In this document: one piece after another, positions 8,045 through 16,471 of the stretch | Layout of the letters: each line of letters begins with the position of its first letter | Numbering within the stretch: position 1 is the first letter of the stretch | Assembly (NCBI GenBank): GCA_963675935.2 | Contig: CAXXPV010000003.1 | Span: 1,116,001-1,180,000, forward strand | DNA: 64,000 bases | Direction: 5' to 3' | Source of the DNA: G963675935 sp963675935 | GTDB taxonomy: Bacteria; Planctomycetota; Planctomycetia; Pirellulales; Thermoguttaceae | Notes under the pieces: generated by a model | Seen by the model: only the letters and a program-made list of their open reading frames with translations | Database searches by the model: none | Told to the model about the DNA's origin: nothing | Position numbers and translations under genes: made by a program

Positions 8045-8252
8045 AACGACTTTGCGGGCAATCCGGTTGTAATTGGGGCGGTTTGTGATTCTCGCGTTGA
8101 ATGGCCTCGTAGACTTCCTGGCGGTGGACCGGCACCTCCCCTGGCGCCTGGATTCCAAGCCGAACCTTGTCGCCGCGAATATCGATAATCGTCACCACGA
8201 TATTGTCGCCGATTACGATGCTCTCATCACGTTGTCGGGACAATACTAGCAT
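8040..8252 (-). CDS. csrA: Carbon storage regulator CsrA
   Basis: A 70-aa RNA-binding dimer of the CsrA/RsmA family that represses or activates translation by binding GGA motifs in leaders. The N-terminal MLVLSRQRDESIVIGD and the VRLGIQAP...VPVHRQEVYEAI core, with the RNA-contacting arginines, are standard. The ATG at 8252 is correct because the family begins exactly at MLVL. The C-terminal extension (about 12 residues, HKPPQLQPDCPQSRS) is non-conserved, and its end lies in a palindromic repeat. Confidence 0.95.
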   Translation of the reverse strand: MLVLSRQRDESIVIGDNIVVTIIDIRGDKVRLGIQAPGEVPVHRQEVYEAIQRENHKPPQLQPDCPQSRS

Positions 8253-8662
8253 CGGCCGGCTCCTTCCCAATGAAATTCTGTGTGCCTAGACGGGCAGTTG
8301 GCGGTAATACACACAGATTATATCGGGTTATAGTGGCGCGGCTGTGTAGGATAAATGAATGTATTGGGTAGACAGCGGCGATAAAGTGGCATAAAAGCGG
8401 GGCAATGCTTAGAAAACTGCGTAGAATACCCCGTCGCGAGGGGGTAAGTGGGAAGAAATGGCAGCACACCGTAGATTATGCCATTCGCCTTGAAGAATGT
8501 GGGAACGTCCTCAAGGTCTGGTTGCGTTGGAATTGGTCTTTGGTCTTCGGGCTTGGCACGAAGACCTAAGCCCGAGACCTAAGAGCCATTCCCATTGGTT
8601 GCGGCTCTGCCACGTTATGCTGAAGCATAACCTACAGTGCTGAAGCATAACCTACGAGAGAT
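8253..8662. other. Intergenic region upstream of csrA, no gene seen
   Basis: 410 bases without a credible ORF. The part next to csrA is relatively AT-rich (about 8270-8420) and should hold the csrA promoter. An imperfect hairpin ggtcttcgggctt / aagcccgagacc occupies 8542-8579, and short repeats atgctgaagcataacctac occur twice near 8620-8655; the same aagcataacctac also occurs at 7916-7928. Confidence 0.6.
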
Positions 8663-9181
8663 TTAGCGCAACACCTCGGTCTCCGGTCGCCGGGCTGTCC
8701 AGCCCGATGTCGGCAGCGGCGTGGAAGACTCGGCCGGCGATTCTTGAGCCGCCACGGCGGTGTCGGCCGGCGTTGTGGTTGACGAACCTACAATACGCTC
8801 CGTTACCGAGACGATTCGCTCCGAGCCTGGCACGTCACCTGGTTTCACTTCACCCCGCATACGATCTGGCACACGACCGCCTGCCGAGGCGAAGGAGGCG
8901 GTTTTCCCACGCGATTTGCTCCGTGCCGACGTGGCGGGCGCCGATTCCCGAACAACCTTTTTTGCGACTTTCTTTTCGACTGGCATCGACGTTTGCGTAC
9001 CCTGGGCATCCTGGACGCCTCCATCGAGGATCGAGCCTGCCCGCGAACGCTGCGATGAACACGATGAACCGCAGCCGGAGCCGCCATACACCGGACCGGA
9101 ATAGTCGTAGGGGTGGCAACACATCGTGCAGCCGGAACAGGCCAAAAGAATCGTGGCAAGACCAAAGACTGTGCGGAACAT
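8663..9181 (-). CDS. Putative lipoprotein
   Basis: A 172-aa exported protein. The N-terminus MFRTVFGLATILLACSGC is a lipoprotein signal peptide with a Cys after A/S-G; the following MCCHPYDYSGPVYGGSGCGSSC is Gly/Cys/Tyr-rich, as in small planctomycete surface lipoproteins. The rest is low-complexity Ser/Thr/Lys/Pro sequence. The ATG at 9181 was chosen because an upstream extension to 9229 would bury the signal peptide. No enzymatic domain is seen; it may be a cell-envelope structural protein. Confidence 0.65.
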   Translation of the reverse strand: MFRTVFGLATILLACSGCTMCCHPYDYSGPVYGGSGCGSSCSSQRSRAGSILDGGVQDAQGTQTSMPVEKKVAKKVVRESAPATSARSKSRGKTASFASAGGRVPDRMRGEVKPGDVPGSERIVSVTERIVGSSTTTPADTAVAAQESPAESSTPLPTSGWTARRPETEVLR

Positions 9182-9432
9182 GGGATGAACCCTCTTCACA
9201 AAAAGCGGCAACGAGAAGAACGCTGTCAAATGCGACGAGCCACACTACCTAACGTACCCCTCACGCTCCGCGAGAGGTTACGGCGACGACTAGGCCTCAC
9301 GCGGGGCGTGAGGAGTACGACTTTGCCAATACTCAGTTTTCGTCCGAAAAGGTTGCCCAATCCGCATATTTTTGGAATTTAGGCAAACAGTGCCGTCTTC
9401 ATTGGAGATATGGGTATTCTACGTTGGCGCAG

Positions 9433-9468
9433 TAAAAAAGCTGGACCTGCACGGTGCAGGTCCAGCTT
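9433..9468 (-). terminator. Rho-independent terminator of the cysteine-rich gene
   Basis: On the minus strand, 15-base arms (9468-9454 and 9452-9438, aagctggacctgcac and its complement) with a minimal loop are followed at once by a T-run (9437-9433). It lies about 85 bases past the stop codon of the cysteine-rich repeat gene. Confidence 0.85.
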
Positions 9469-9552
9469 GGTTTTCAAGGACTCGGATTACCGAGACCAAC
9501 AGGGCAAATCCCAACCGTCGCGGAAGGCAAGCCCTCCGTCAGGTTCGGATCG

Positions 9553-10305
9553 CTAGGCCTTCTTCGCCGGAGCCGGGGGCGCCGGGGGAGCGACCGGAGC
9601 GGGAGCCGGAGCTACCGTCTTCGGGGCAGCAGCAGCCGGGGCGCACGGGGCGACCGGATTGCATGCCTTCGGGGCACAAGTCTTCGGCTCGCAGCTACGA
9701 ACCCTCTTGCAGCGCTTCGCGCAGCGGGTCTTGGGCTCGCAGGCGGCCGGGGCGCAAGCCTTGGGCTCGCAAGTGCTCGGACGGCAGGTCCGAACCTTCT
9801 TGCAGCGCTTCGGGCAGCAGGACTTCGGCGCACAAGCGGCCGGAGCACAAGCCTTCGGAGCACAGGCGGCCGGGGTACAAGCCTTCGGCTCGCAAGTGCT
9901 CGGACGGCAGGTCCGAACCTTCTTGCAGCGCTTCGGGCAGCAGGACTTCGGCGCACAAGCGGCCGGAGCACAAGCCTTCGGAGCACAGGCGGCCGGGGCA
10001 CAAGCCTTCGGCTCGCAAGTGCTCGGACGGCAGGTCCGAACCTTCTTGCAGCGCTTCGCGCAGCAGGACTTCGGCGCACAAGCGGCCGGGGCACAAGCCT
10101 TCGGCTCGCAAGTCTTCGGACGGCAGGTCCGAACTTTCTTGCAGCGCTTCGGGCAGCAGGTGGCCGGCGCACAGGCGTCGGCAGCCGCGGCACAAACCGC
10201 CGGCTTGCAGGCGTCGCCCGCAACCGCGCGGGACTCGTTGCCCAACAGGGCAATTCCCAGCACCGCGACAACCAGCGCGATGCCGTACAGATACATGCGA
10301 TTCAT
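9553..10305 (-). CDS. Exported cysteine-rich tandem-repeat protein
   Basis: A 250-aa protein with a signal peptide (MNRMYLYGIALVVAVLGIAL, cleavage probably near AVAGD) and about 41 cysteines. A repeat of 32-43 residues is copied four to five times, built from KRCKKVRTCRPSTCEPKAC followed by modules of APAAC and APKAC/APKSCC. Cys recurs every 4-9 residues, with Lys/Arg clusters between, and the C-terminus is an Ala/Pro tail. This suggests a heavily disulfide-linked or metal-binding envelope protein; planctomycete walls are known for Cys-rich proteins, but this one was not recognised as a named family. The DNA repeats are nearly identical, so copy number may vary. Confidence 0.8.
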   Translation of the reverse strand: MNRMYLYGIALVVAVLGIALLGNESRAVAGDACKPAVCAAAADACAPATCCPKRCKKVRTCRPKTCEPKACAPAACAPKSCCAKRCKKVRTCRPSTCEPKACAPAACAPKACAPAACAPKSCCPKRCKKVRTCRPSTCEPKACTPAACAPKACAPAACAPKSCCPKRCKKVRTCRPSTCEPKACAPAACEPKTRCAKRCKRVRSCEPKTCAPKACNPVAPCAPAAAAPKTVAPAPAPVAPPAPPAPAKKA

Positions 10306-10923
10306 CTTAGAACCTCCAACTAAAAAGGTACCGTAGCGTTGAAAAACTCACACGTTGGCCGCCACACACTCTCGACGTTGAACGGAAGGCGTCGCGAAAC
10401 ATTCTTTCCCCGAGGGGAAAGTCCGTCACGCCTCCAACCGTTCACCGCCTCGACCTTCCGGCCGCGACGGCCGCCGACCGGAAAGATTTTTCTTGATATT
10501 CCGCACTGTGCCACGCCCGACGATCACCGATCGGCCACATCCTTGTTTCCACCGACGGAAACCGACAGTAACGAATGCACAGCTTAGGACGATTAAGCTA
10601 GCATAGTCAGGCGTGATGTCAACCAGGGGGCCGCCAAAATGTTCGTTCTGGGGCCCATCGGCATTTTGGGGGTATTATGCCGGTTGGTTAAAAAAATCTA
10701 GGTTGCAAAAAGCAACCGTGGGGAACCGCAAAAAAGAAAATGGGGATTCCAGCGAGGAATCCCCATTGCGTGAATCGCATTAAGTCGTTTCGGAATAACG
10801 GCTTACAATTGATTTTGTGAGCCGAAATTTTTGCGGAAAATTTTTGCGTCCGCCGATCGGCGAATCACCCCCGACTCGGCGGTAATCAGAAAAAAGCGAA
10901 AAAGATGCCCTGTTTTTGCCGCT
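10306..10923. other. Intergenic region with promoter space for the cysteine-rich gene
   Basis: 618 bases with no supportable ORF. The part near 10306-10600 must hold the promoter and leader of the cysteine-rich gene; the part near 10680-10900 is AT-rich. Besides the terminator at 10730-10765 I see no clear RNA element. Confidence 0.6.
10730..10765 (-). terminator. Rho-independent terminator on the minus strand
   Basis: Arms tggggattcc (10741-10750) and ggaatcccca (10756-10765) flank a 5-base loop. Read on the minus strand, the stem is followed by a T-rich run (ttttcttttttg, 10740-10730). It is the likely end of the transcript of the lipoprotein gene at 10924-11544. Confidence 0.8.
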
Positions 10924-11544
10924 TTAACGGCGGATCGATTTTTCCGATTTTTCTGTCCCCTGAGCCTGCTTTTCACCGTCTTCCTTCTCCATCCGCCGCC
11001 GCATTTCCTCGCGCACCCACTGCTGCTTGCGGAACATGTCCTCGGGGTCTTCAAAGTTCAGCAGCAACGGCGGTTCGCCGGGAAAAACCTGCGCCGCGAC
11101 GCCGGCAATCAGCCAGCCTTTCGCTTCGCGACGGACCACCCAAATCGCCTCGTCCGTCTTCGGCTGGCCGTCGGCGTCGAGGTCGGTCCAGGTGCATGCC
11201 ACGCGCGCCCCGTCGCTGTTGACCAAATCGACCTTGCCGACGGTATATTTCGCCGTATCGCTGGCCGGCGGAGTTACGCTTCGGTTCAAGGCGGCGGTTC
11301 TCCGCCGGGCTTCGGTGCTGAGCATTTCGGTGGCCTTTTTATCGTTGCCGGTTCGGACGGCCTCGAGAAATTCGGCGACGGCGCCGGCCGGGCCATCGAG
11401 CTTGGCGGTCGAGTTTGCTTGTCCAACCGTTGTTGCTTGGGGCTTTTCCGTGGCGGATTGTTCGGTCCCGGGCTGCTTTCCGCAGCCGCCGGCCACGATC
11501 AGAAGAAGAACGGTCCCCAGAGCTATTCCGTGCATCCTGCACAT
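10924..11544 (-). CDS. Putative lipoprotein with a DUF4878/NTF2-like layout
   Basis: A 206-aa lipoprotein. An AAGGAGG site lies 8 bases before the ATG at 11544, which decides the start. The signal peptide is MCRMHGIALGTVLLLIVAGGC with lipobox AGGC. The body, PAGAVAEFLEAVRTGNDKKATEMLS near residue 55 followed by beta-strands to WLIAGVAAQVFPGEPP, resembles NTF2-like or DUF4878 domains, in which a helix is followed by a curved sheet. The C-terminus is a charged helix (EDMFRKQQWVREEMRRRM). The function is unknown; such proteins are frequent planctomycete envelope lipoproteins. Confidence 0.7.
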   Translation of the reverse strand: MCRMHGIALGTVLLLIVAGGCGKQPGTEQSATEKPQATTVGQANSTAKLDGPAGAVAEFLEAVRTGNDKKATEMLSTEARRRTAALNRSVTPPASDTAKYTVGKVDLVNSDGARVACTWTDLDADGQPKTDEAIWVVRREAKGWLIAGVAAQVFPGEPPLLLNFEDPEDMFRKQQWVREEMRRRMEKEDGEKQAQGTEKSEKSIRR

Positions 11545-11797
11545 ATCGCTAACCTCCTTGTTACAGTCTCCCAACACCCCCCCACTTGGTCCTCGGGGTA
11601 GCGAAGTTTCGCAGGAAATGAGATTGGCGTCAAGACGGAAAAATCGAACGGAGCGTCGCGGGGTGCAAATCGTACTTTGTAGGGGCGTAAACTCCCCGCT
11701 CTGCTACTATCCATCGACTTGTGTGTAACAACGTGACACAAGAGCCAGGGCTAAACGGGTCAATGGGAAGGATGATTTGTCCCCAAATCCTTTTCGC

Positions 11798-13138
11798 TCA
11801 TTGTTTGGCAGCCTTCGCGGCCGGCGGCGGGCCAATGCCGACGTCGCCGTTCGTTGGGTCGTCCACCTTCCCGCCGTCGTCTTGGAAGTTCGGGCCGACC
11901 GAGTAAACCACCCAGCCTTGCGGGGTCTTCTTGACGTGCAATGGATCGCCGGTGAATGGATCGGTAATCGTCTCGGCAGGCAAGCCAAGCTCCGTGAGTT
12001 TTGGTATCTCGTTGCTGCCCGCCGGCACATGCGCCTGCAAAGCATTGAGGACTCGCAGGCAGCGAATCATGGCCCGAGATCGCGTAATGGCGTTATGTGC
12101 CGCTTGAGTCGCCGGCAGCAAGTCAACTGGTTCACCCCATATTTTGGCTGGCAATAATGGAAGATCAAGCGTGGGAACTTGCTCTGATAGCCGGTGAATC
12201 GCTTTCTCCGTTTGGCAATAGGGGCTTGAGTCTTTTGCGATCTCAAGCCATCCTCCAAACCAATCCAAAACGGCGGATTCCCTTCGATTCCAAACTCCAC
12301 GGCTGACAAACCAAAAGTTGCGATCGGGAAATGTTTGGAGCAAGTCCAACGCCAAAGCTCGCTCGCTCGTAATCATCCAACCATATCCGTCAAATCCGGC
12401 CATACGTTCCTGAATTGAAATTTCTGCATCCAAGGCAGCTCGAACATCCTTCGAGACCGGGCCGATTTGCAGCACACGATTGAGACTGTTGGTTGCAATG
12501 CCGCGAATTGTAGTCGCCACTAGATAGCTAACGATCATTGGGTTACGATTGAACAATCGCGAGATTTGAAACAATATCAAACTGTTTTTTGCCGCTTCGT
12601 CATAATTTCCTTCGGCCAGCAGCAAATGCGTCCGAAACTCCAATACGCGAGCGTAGCAGCGGAATCCTTGCGCAACGGGCAATAACTGAGCAATGAGCTG
12701 GGCCGGTGCAGCACTGTAGTCCAATTCAGCGTCATAATCCTCGCAAGCGGCAGCTTGCTTCAAGAGCGGAATGGCCTGTGGGTGGGCATCCATCGCGGCC
12801 TTGACTGATTTGACGCCTTCGGATGGCAACCGATTTTCGGAACTCCACTGCTTGCCCCAACCATCAAAATAGTCCTTGTTGAAAATCTTGGCCTCGATAG
12901 CCTTCACATCCGCATCTGCCTGCCGCAAATACGTGGCGGCGTTCTTCTCCGGTGGAATCGGCGGGCGGGCCAGATCGGCCAGTGTCAGTGGATCGCCGGC
13001 CGCGCGAATCTCGGCCAATTGACGCTCAAGCCGTGCATCGGTAGTCCAAACGAACCAGGCGTTGGCAATCAGACCGATCGCCATCAATCCGCCGAGTACG
13101 ATCCCGGTCCACTTCAGAATCTTTTTGAAGCGTTTCAT
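11798..13138 (-). CDS. Membrane-anchored hypothetical protein in an ECF sigma operon
   Basis: A 446-aa protein with an N-terminal anchor (MKRFKKILKWTGIVLGGLMAIGL, TM about residues 10-30) and a large, mostly helical extracytoplasmic domain. The C-terminal segment TDPFTGDPLHVKKTPQGWVVYSVGPNFQDDGG is a type II secretion pseudopilin-like ending seen in many planctomycete proteins, where it forms a small beta-structure. The ATG at 13138 starts inside the 3' end of the preceding anti-sigma-like gene, a 113-base overlap. With the sigma factor and anti-sigma-like gene it forms one minus-strand operon, so it may be a sensor or effector of that regulator. Confidence 0.65.
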   Translation of the reverse strand: MKRFKKILKWTGIVLGGLMAIGLIANAWFVWTTDARLERQLAEIRAAGDPLTLADLARPPIPPEKNAATYLRQADADVKAIEAKIFNKDYFDGWGKQWSSENRLPSEGVKSVKAAMDAHPQAIPLLKQAAACEDYDAELDYSAAPAQLIAQLLPVAQGFRCYARVLEFRTHLLLAEGNYDEAAKNSLILFQISRLFNRNPMIVSYLVATTIRGIATNSLNRVLQIGPVSKDVRAALDAEISIQERMAGFDGYGWMITSERALALDLLQTFPDRNFWFVSRGVWNRRESAVLDWFGGWLEIAKDSSPYCQTEKAIHRLSEQVPTLDLPLLPAKIWGEPVDLLPATQAAHNAITRSRAMIRCLRVLNALQAHVPAGSNEIPKLTELGLPAETITDPFTGDPLHVKKTPQGWVVYSVGPNFQDDGGKVDDPTNGDVGIGPPPAAKAAKQ

Positions 13139-13598
13139 GGTACGAATCCTTGGAAACAAGGTTGAGTTCGCGGATAAGCTGTTCCATCGCGGCGTAGTGT
13201 TTTGCATAGGCCGCCGAGGCGTCGCCCGAGCGACGCGGCGTGGCAAGACGCTGATAAACCCATCGGCCGGTCTCGGCGTCGGTGATTTTTTCGACCGCAT
13301 TGGCGATTTCCATTGCCTGTTTCGAGATCGGCGGAGGGCCGAAAAGCCGGGCCAAATGCCGCTCCGACGCCTTGTCGGCCCAGACGTTCAACCCGATGCC
13401 CAGCAAGAGCGACGCCGCCACGGCCCAGGCCGACCGACGCAGCCGGGGGGAACCAAACTCTTTCGGAGCGGTCGCGAAATTTTCCAATTCGCTCGCCAAC
13501 TTCTCAAGCACCTGCCCGCGCAACTCCGGCCGTGCGCCGCGCGGCGTCAATTGGCTCAATCGTTGTTCCACGTCGTCCATTGCGGTGTCGTCGTTCAT
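13026..13598 (-). CDS. Putative anti-sigma factor / single-TM regulator
   Basis: A 190-aa protein whose ATG overlaps the stop codon of the ECF sigma gene (ATGA). The N-terminal cytoplasmic part (about 60 residues, DDVEQRLSQLTPRGARPELR) is followed by one TM helix (about residues 59-78, SAWAVAASLLLGIGLNVWA) and an outer helical part. That topology and position fit a membrane anti-sigma factor, although a zinc-binding HxxxCxxC motif is absent. The last 40 or so residues overlap the start of the next gene in another frame and are unlikely to be conserved. Confidence 0.6.
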   Translation of the reverse strand: MNDDTAMDDVEQRLSQLTPRGARPELRGQVLEKLASELENFATAPKEFGSPRLRRSAWAVAASLLLGIGLNVWADKASERHLARLFGPPPISKQAMEIANAVEKITDAETGRWVYQRLATPRRSGDASAAYAKHYAAMEQLIRELNLVSKDSYHETLQKDSEVDRDRTRRIDGDRSDCQRLVRLDYRCTA

Positions 13599-14122
13599 TG
13601 CCGTTGCCTCGCAAACCACGCTCGCATCTTCGTCAAGGCCGTGCGATACCGGGTGGCCGCGGTGCCCTGCGGCAGTCCGGTCACTTGGCCGATCTCTTGA
13701 AACGTCAGGCCCGAGTACGTTTTCAGTTCCACGACTTCCCGCAAGTCGGGCGACAATTGTTCCAAGGCGGCGGCCACGCTCTCGGCGTTTTCCCGGGCGT
13801 CGGAATCGCCGGGGTCATACCGAAAGAGCATTTTTGCGTCGAGCGGTTCTTGGTTCCGCTGCCGACGCGACCGGCCGGCCGCCAATCGCGCGGCTTCGTT
13901 CCGGGCGATCGTAATTACATAGGCGTCGAGGCTCTCGACCGTCGAGAGTTTTTCGCATGAGCGGGCAAGCCGCAAAAAAGTTTCCTGCAAGGCGTCGTCG
14001 GCGTCGGCCCACGACCCGAGCCGCACCAGTAGATAATGGCCGACGCGATCGGCGCAGGCGTCGTAAAGTTCGGCAAGCGCGGCCGCATCGCCCCGGGCCA
14101 ATCTCGCTTGCAGAGTTTCCAT
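13595..14122 (-). CDS. ECF-family RNA polymerase sigma factor
   Basis: A 175-aa sigma-70 family protein. Region 2 is at residues 1-80 (ALAELYDACADRVGHYLLVRL, ADADDALQETFLRLAR, YVITIARNEAAR); region 4 is at residues 118-170, with LSPDLREVVELKTYSGLTFQEIG and GLPQGTAATRYRTALTKMR forming the helix-turn-helix. It directs RNA polymerase to a small regulon, typically in answer to envelope signals. It heads a three-gene operon with its likely anti-sigma factor and a membrane-anchored protein. Confidence 0.9.
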   Translation of the reverse strand: METLQARLARGDAAALAELYDACADRVGHYLLVRLGSWADADDALQETFLRLARSCEKLSTVESLDAYVITIARNEAARLAAGRSRRQRNQEPLDAKMLFRYDPGDSDARENAESVAAALEQLSPDLREVVELKTYSGLTFQEIGQVTGLPQGTAATRYRTALTKMRAWFARQRQ

Positions 14123-14276
14123 TGCGGTCGATTTTCCTGCCGGTTCCTGCCGGCCTTGGCCACGTCCTACAAGAAAGACCCTCGCGAATGGCGGATTTAT
14201 TGAGAAATCCGGTGGACTAATTTGGAACCGCAGAAAACGGGTCTGTTACCCTTCCAAGACACCTATCTACGACCAC

Positions 14277-15434
14277 TTAGGGAATAATTTCAAAATTCTT
14301 TGGCTCAAGCAAACGGTACATTTTTGTTTCACGGTGCAAGAGCCCTGTGATTGCGACTGTCTGGCCATCCCGATGAGCATTACACGCTTTTTTGTAATCG
14401 TCACGGTCAAGCGCAACTTGGATTCGCACAGGTGCGCCCCCTAACGCAGCGCGAAGCGTAACCATACCCTCGAAACTGTCGAGTAGGGACGGTTCAGCCT
14501 TCAGGTTAACTACCATTCCCTCAATGCGTTTGGGGCTTGCGGAAGGCTCCTCTCGCAATTTGCGTCCGGCTTCCTCGACAATTGAGAAAGCTGTTTGCGA
14601 GAAAGAGACTTTCGGCGAAAGGTTTGCTGGGACTCTTGGACGGTTTTGTGACCAACTCATGCGAATTTGCAAGTGTGCTTGATCGCCGGTCGGCTGCATC
14701 GACGCTATTGCCTCGCATAGGTTGGCGCTGATTCCACTATTAACTCCGCTCAAAATCGAGTCATAACTGCCTGTGTGAATGGCGTTGCCGATATGATTTA
14801 GCGCCGACATAAGCCGCAATGTCGCTTTGCGAGAAAATGGTTCATTCTCGAACACAACTTGCGATTCATCGTCTGAAAACATCTCCGTCTGCCGCTCAAT
14901 CTGTGGCGGAATCGGGGCCATGATTGTTGCAATGAAGCTGCCACGTTCCGTTTGTCCAAGCTGGCACGTTTCGAGAAAGTCGACAGACTCCTTATATGCC
15001 AGTCGCGGATAGTAAGCCTGGGGTTGGTGGGCGCTACATGCAGCCGCCATCAGCAATTCCCTGCCACCTTCGATGAGACGTATTCCATCGGCAAGGGGTA
15101 CCGTTCCTAGTGTCATGGCGGGCGAACTTACCTGTAATCGAAGCATGTCGGCAGGCGGTGCAGAAAGATCGGCAAGCACTTGCCAGACGTTTCGCTCTTC
15201 AACTGCCGCCAACATTTGTACAATGTCAGCCATGCGTTCCACATAGTCGACCAACTCACGACGACCTGGGAGCATCGCTTCGGCATCTTCAAGAGCCGGA
15301 TAGCGATAAACATTCCCCTGATCTGTCGAAAACGCATTGTCTCTCTTCCATCCATGACTTGCTAGATAAAGCTGAACGTCCTCGGCACGGAGAGCGGCAA
15401 GCTGATCTGAAGGCAGTTGCATGATGCTACTCAT
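14277..15434 (-). CDS. Hypothetical protein paired with a DUF4365 gene
   Basis: A 385-aa soluble protein with no recognised family name. The N-terminal half is helical (residues 1-110). The C-terminal 75 residues, from RIEGMVVNLKAE through VTLRAALGGAPVRIQVAL to GQTVAITGLLHRETKMYRLL, have the alternating strand pattern of an OB-fold. Its ATG overlaps the stop of the DUF4365 gene by four bases (ATGA), so the two are made together. Base composition is visibly more AT-rich than in topA or the sigma operon. The partnership suggests a two-component accessory module, possibly defence-related, but that is inference. Confidence 0.55.
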   Translation of the reverse strand: MSSIMQLPSDQLAALRAEDVQLYLASHGWKRDNAFSTDQGNVYRYPALEDAEAMLPGRRELVDYVERMADIVQMLAAVEERNVWQVLADLSAPPADMLRLQVSSPAMTLGTVPLADGIRLIEGGRELLMAAACSAHQPQAYYPRLAYKESVDFLETCQLGQTERGSFIATIMAPIPPQIERQTEMFSDDESQVVFENEPFSRKATLRLMSALNHIGNAIHTGSYDSILSGVNSGISANLCEAIASMQPTGDQAHLQIRMSWSQNRPRVPANLSPKVSFSQTAFSIVEEAGRKLREEPSASPKRIEGMVVNLKAEPSLLDSFEGMVTLRAALGGAPVRIQVALDRDDYKKACNAHRDGQTVAITGLLHRETKMYRLLEPKNFEIIP

Positions 15435-15943
15435 AACGACTCCCTCCTGGAGATTTTCTCCATCATCGCACGAAGGCTGTCGACAGAGAATTGTTGGTTG
15501 CGTAGCATGTGGACGGTTACCGAAGTTGTATTTGGCGTTTCTGGCTGGCCGAGCAAGCTCTTCCAGTACGCACAGTGACGAGAGATCATTTCATTTTCTG
15601 TTTGCTCCAACCACTGTTTGTCGTCTTTCGGCAGAAGCAGAACGACCAGAAGTCTCGGCACAAGCGATTCCTCGCGGAGATCGTTGTAGTTCTTCAATGG
15701 GAGGGGAAAGGCGAATCGATCCGTTGCAAGAGTGTGCAGCGATGTGGCCTTGAGTTGTATATCGATTTTCGGCGAACGGACGACCGCTTTGGAATGTACC
15801 ATACCCCTTGCCGCAAGCTGCACGTCAACACTATTGTTGTCAACGACCTGGAATTGGCATGCGTAGCCCGCTCTTGCCGCAACTGCGTGAACATATGCGA
15901 CACTAAGTTGCTGCTTCTGTTCGTTTTCTGTCATGCTAATCAT
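15431..15943 (-). CDS. DUF4365-type domain protein, possible nuclease-fold
   Basis: A 170-aa protein beginning MISMTENEQKQQLSVAYVHA. The pattern SVAYVHAVAARAGYACQ followed by NSVDVQLAARG and SPKIDIQLKATS is the DUF4365 signature. The spacing of Asp, then D-x-Q-L-K on a strand, resembles a PD-(D/E)XK-type nuclease site with Gln replacing Glu, so a degenerate or variant nuclease is plausible. It is the first gene of a two-gene unit with the 385-aa protein. DUF4365 proteins are often found in accessory islands. Confidence 0.65.
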   Translation of the reverse strand: MISMTENEQKQQLSVAYVHAVAARAGYACQFQVVDNNSVDVQLAARGMVHSKAVVRSPKIDIQLKATSLHTLATDRFAFPLPLKNYNDLREESLVPRLLVVLLLPKDDKQWLEQTENEMISRHCAYWKSLLGQPETPNTTSVTVHMLRNQQFSVDSLRAMMEKISRRESL

Positions 15944-16009
15944 GAAGCCCCCACATTCGCGATGACCGCAATTCCAGTATTAGTCATATCTTTGGCATAC
16001 TTGCTATAG

Positions 16010-16048
16010 TCAAAAATGATTCATGCTGTCTGCGAAGACTTCCTTCAC
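16010..16048 (-). pseudogene. Stub of a PIN-type toxin gene after an antitoxin
   Basis: A GTG overlapping the antitoxin stop (GTGA) starts a 12-codon frame reading MKEVFADSMNHF before TGA. Antitoxins of the adjacent type are normally followed at exactly this overlap by a PIN-domain toxin starting with a (V/M)KxVFADxxYFxALL pattern, in which the Asp is the first catalytic acid. The match ends after ADS, so the toxin looks deleted just past its start. Confidence 0.5.
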
Positions 16049-16326
16049 GACTGATCGATTCCCTTGGGTGCGCCGTGCAAATAATGATCGTGGTTCATCG
16101 CGAAATCGGGCGGCAACGGCTGGGCGTTCTGGCCGCGGGCGAAACGCACCAGATTTTTGGCGATTTCAGGCACGTCCGGCGGGAAAGCGTCGTCTTGCGA
16201 TTGCACAGTCGTCTCGGACGGCTGCACAATAATGACCTCCGCCTGCCCCTGCATCAATTGCACGCCGGCCGGAAGATGGATCGTCTGATCCTGCCCAATT
16301 TCTGCGGTAAAACGGATTGTCGCCAT
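16045..16326 (-). CDS. Antitoxin of a PIN-type toxin-antitoxin pair (toxin lost)
   Basis: A 93-aa protein with an N-terminal swapped-hairpin-like segment (MATIRFTAEIGQDQTIHLPAG) and a C-terminal toxin-binding tail ending FAMNHDHYLHGAPK, the usual end of antitoxins paired with PIN toxins in planctomycetes and cyanobacteria. A GAGGGGG site precedes the ATG at 16326. The toxin that should follow is reduced to a 12-codon stub, leaving an orphan antitoxin. Confidence 0.7.
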   Translation of the reverse strand: MATIRFTAEIGQDQTIHLPAGVQLMQGQAEVIIVQPSETTVQSQDDAFPPDVPEIAKNLVRFARGQNAQPLPPDFAMNHDHYLHGAPKGIDQS

Positions 16327-16471
16327 GATTCCCCCTCGGCAACCGCACGAAAATACATAAGAATATGGCTCGAAATAACTTCCCAATTTTGCACCCATCC
16401 GCCCGGCACAAGTGCCGGGGCTAAACGGAGCAATGGGCCACAATCATTCTACCGCCGCCGCCTGCTAGTCT

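Noticed and set aside
9454..10336. Long plus-strand frames rich in Arg/Ser/Ala and Gly/Gln across the cysteine-rich gene
   Set aside because: They are shadows of a GC-rich repeat; the minus strand has the signal peptide, the ordered Cys pattern and a terminator.
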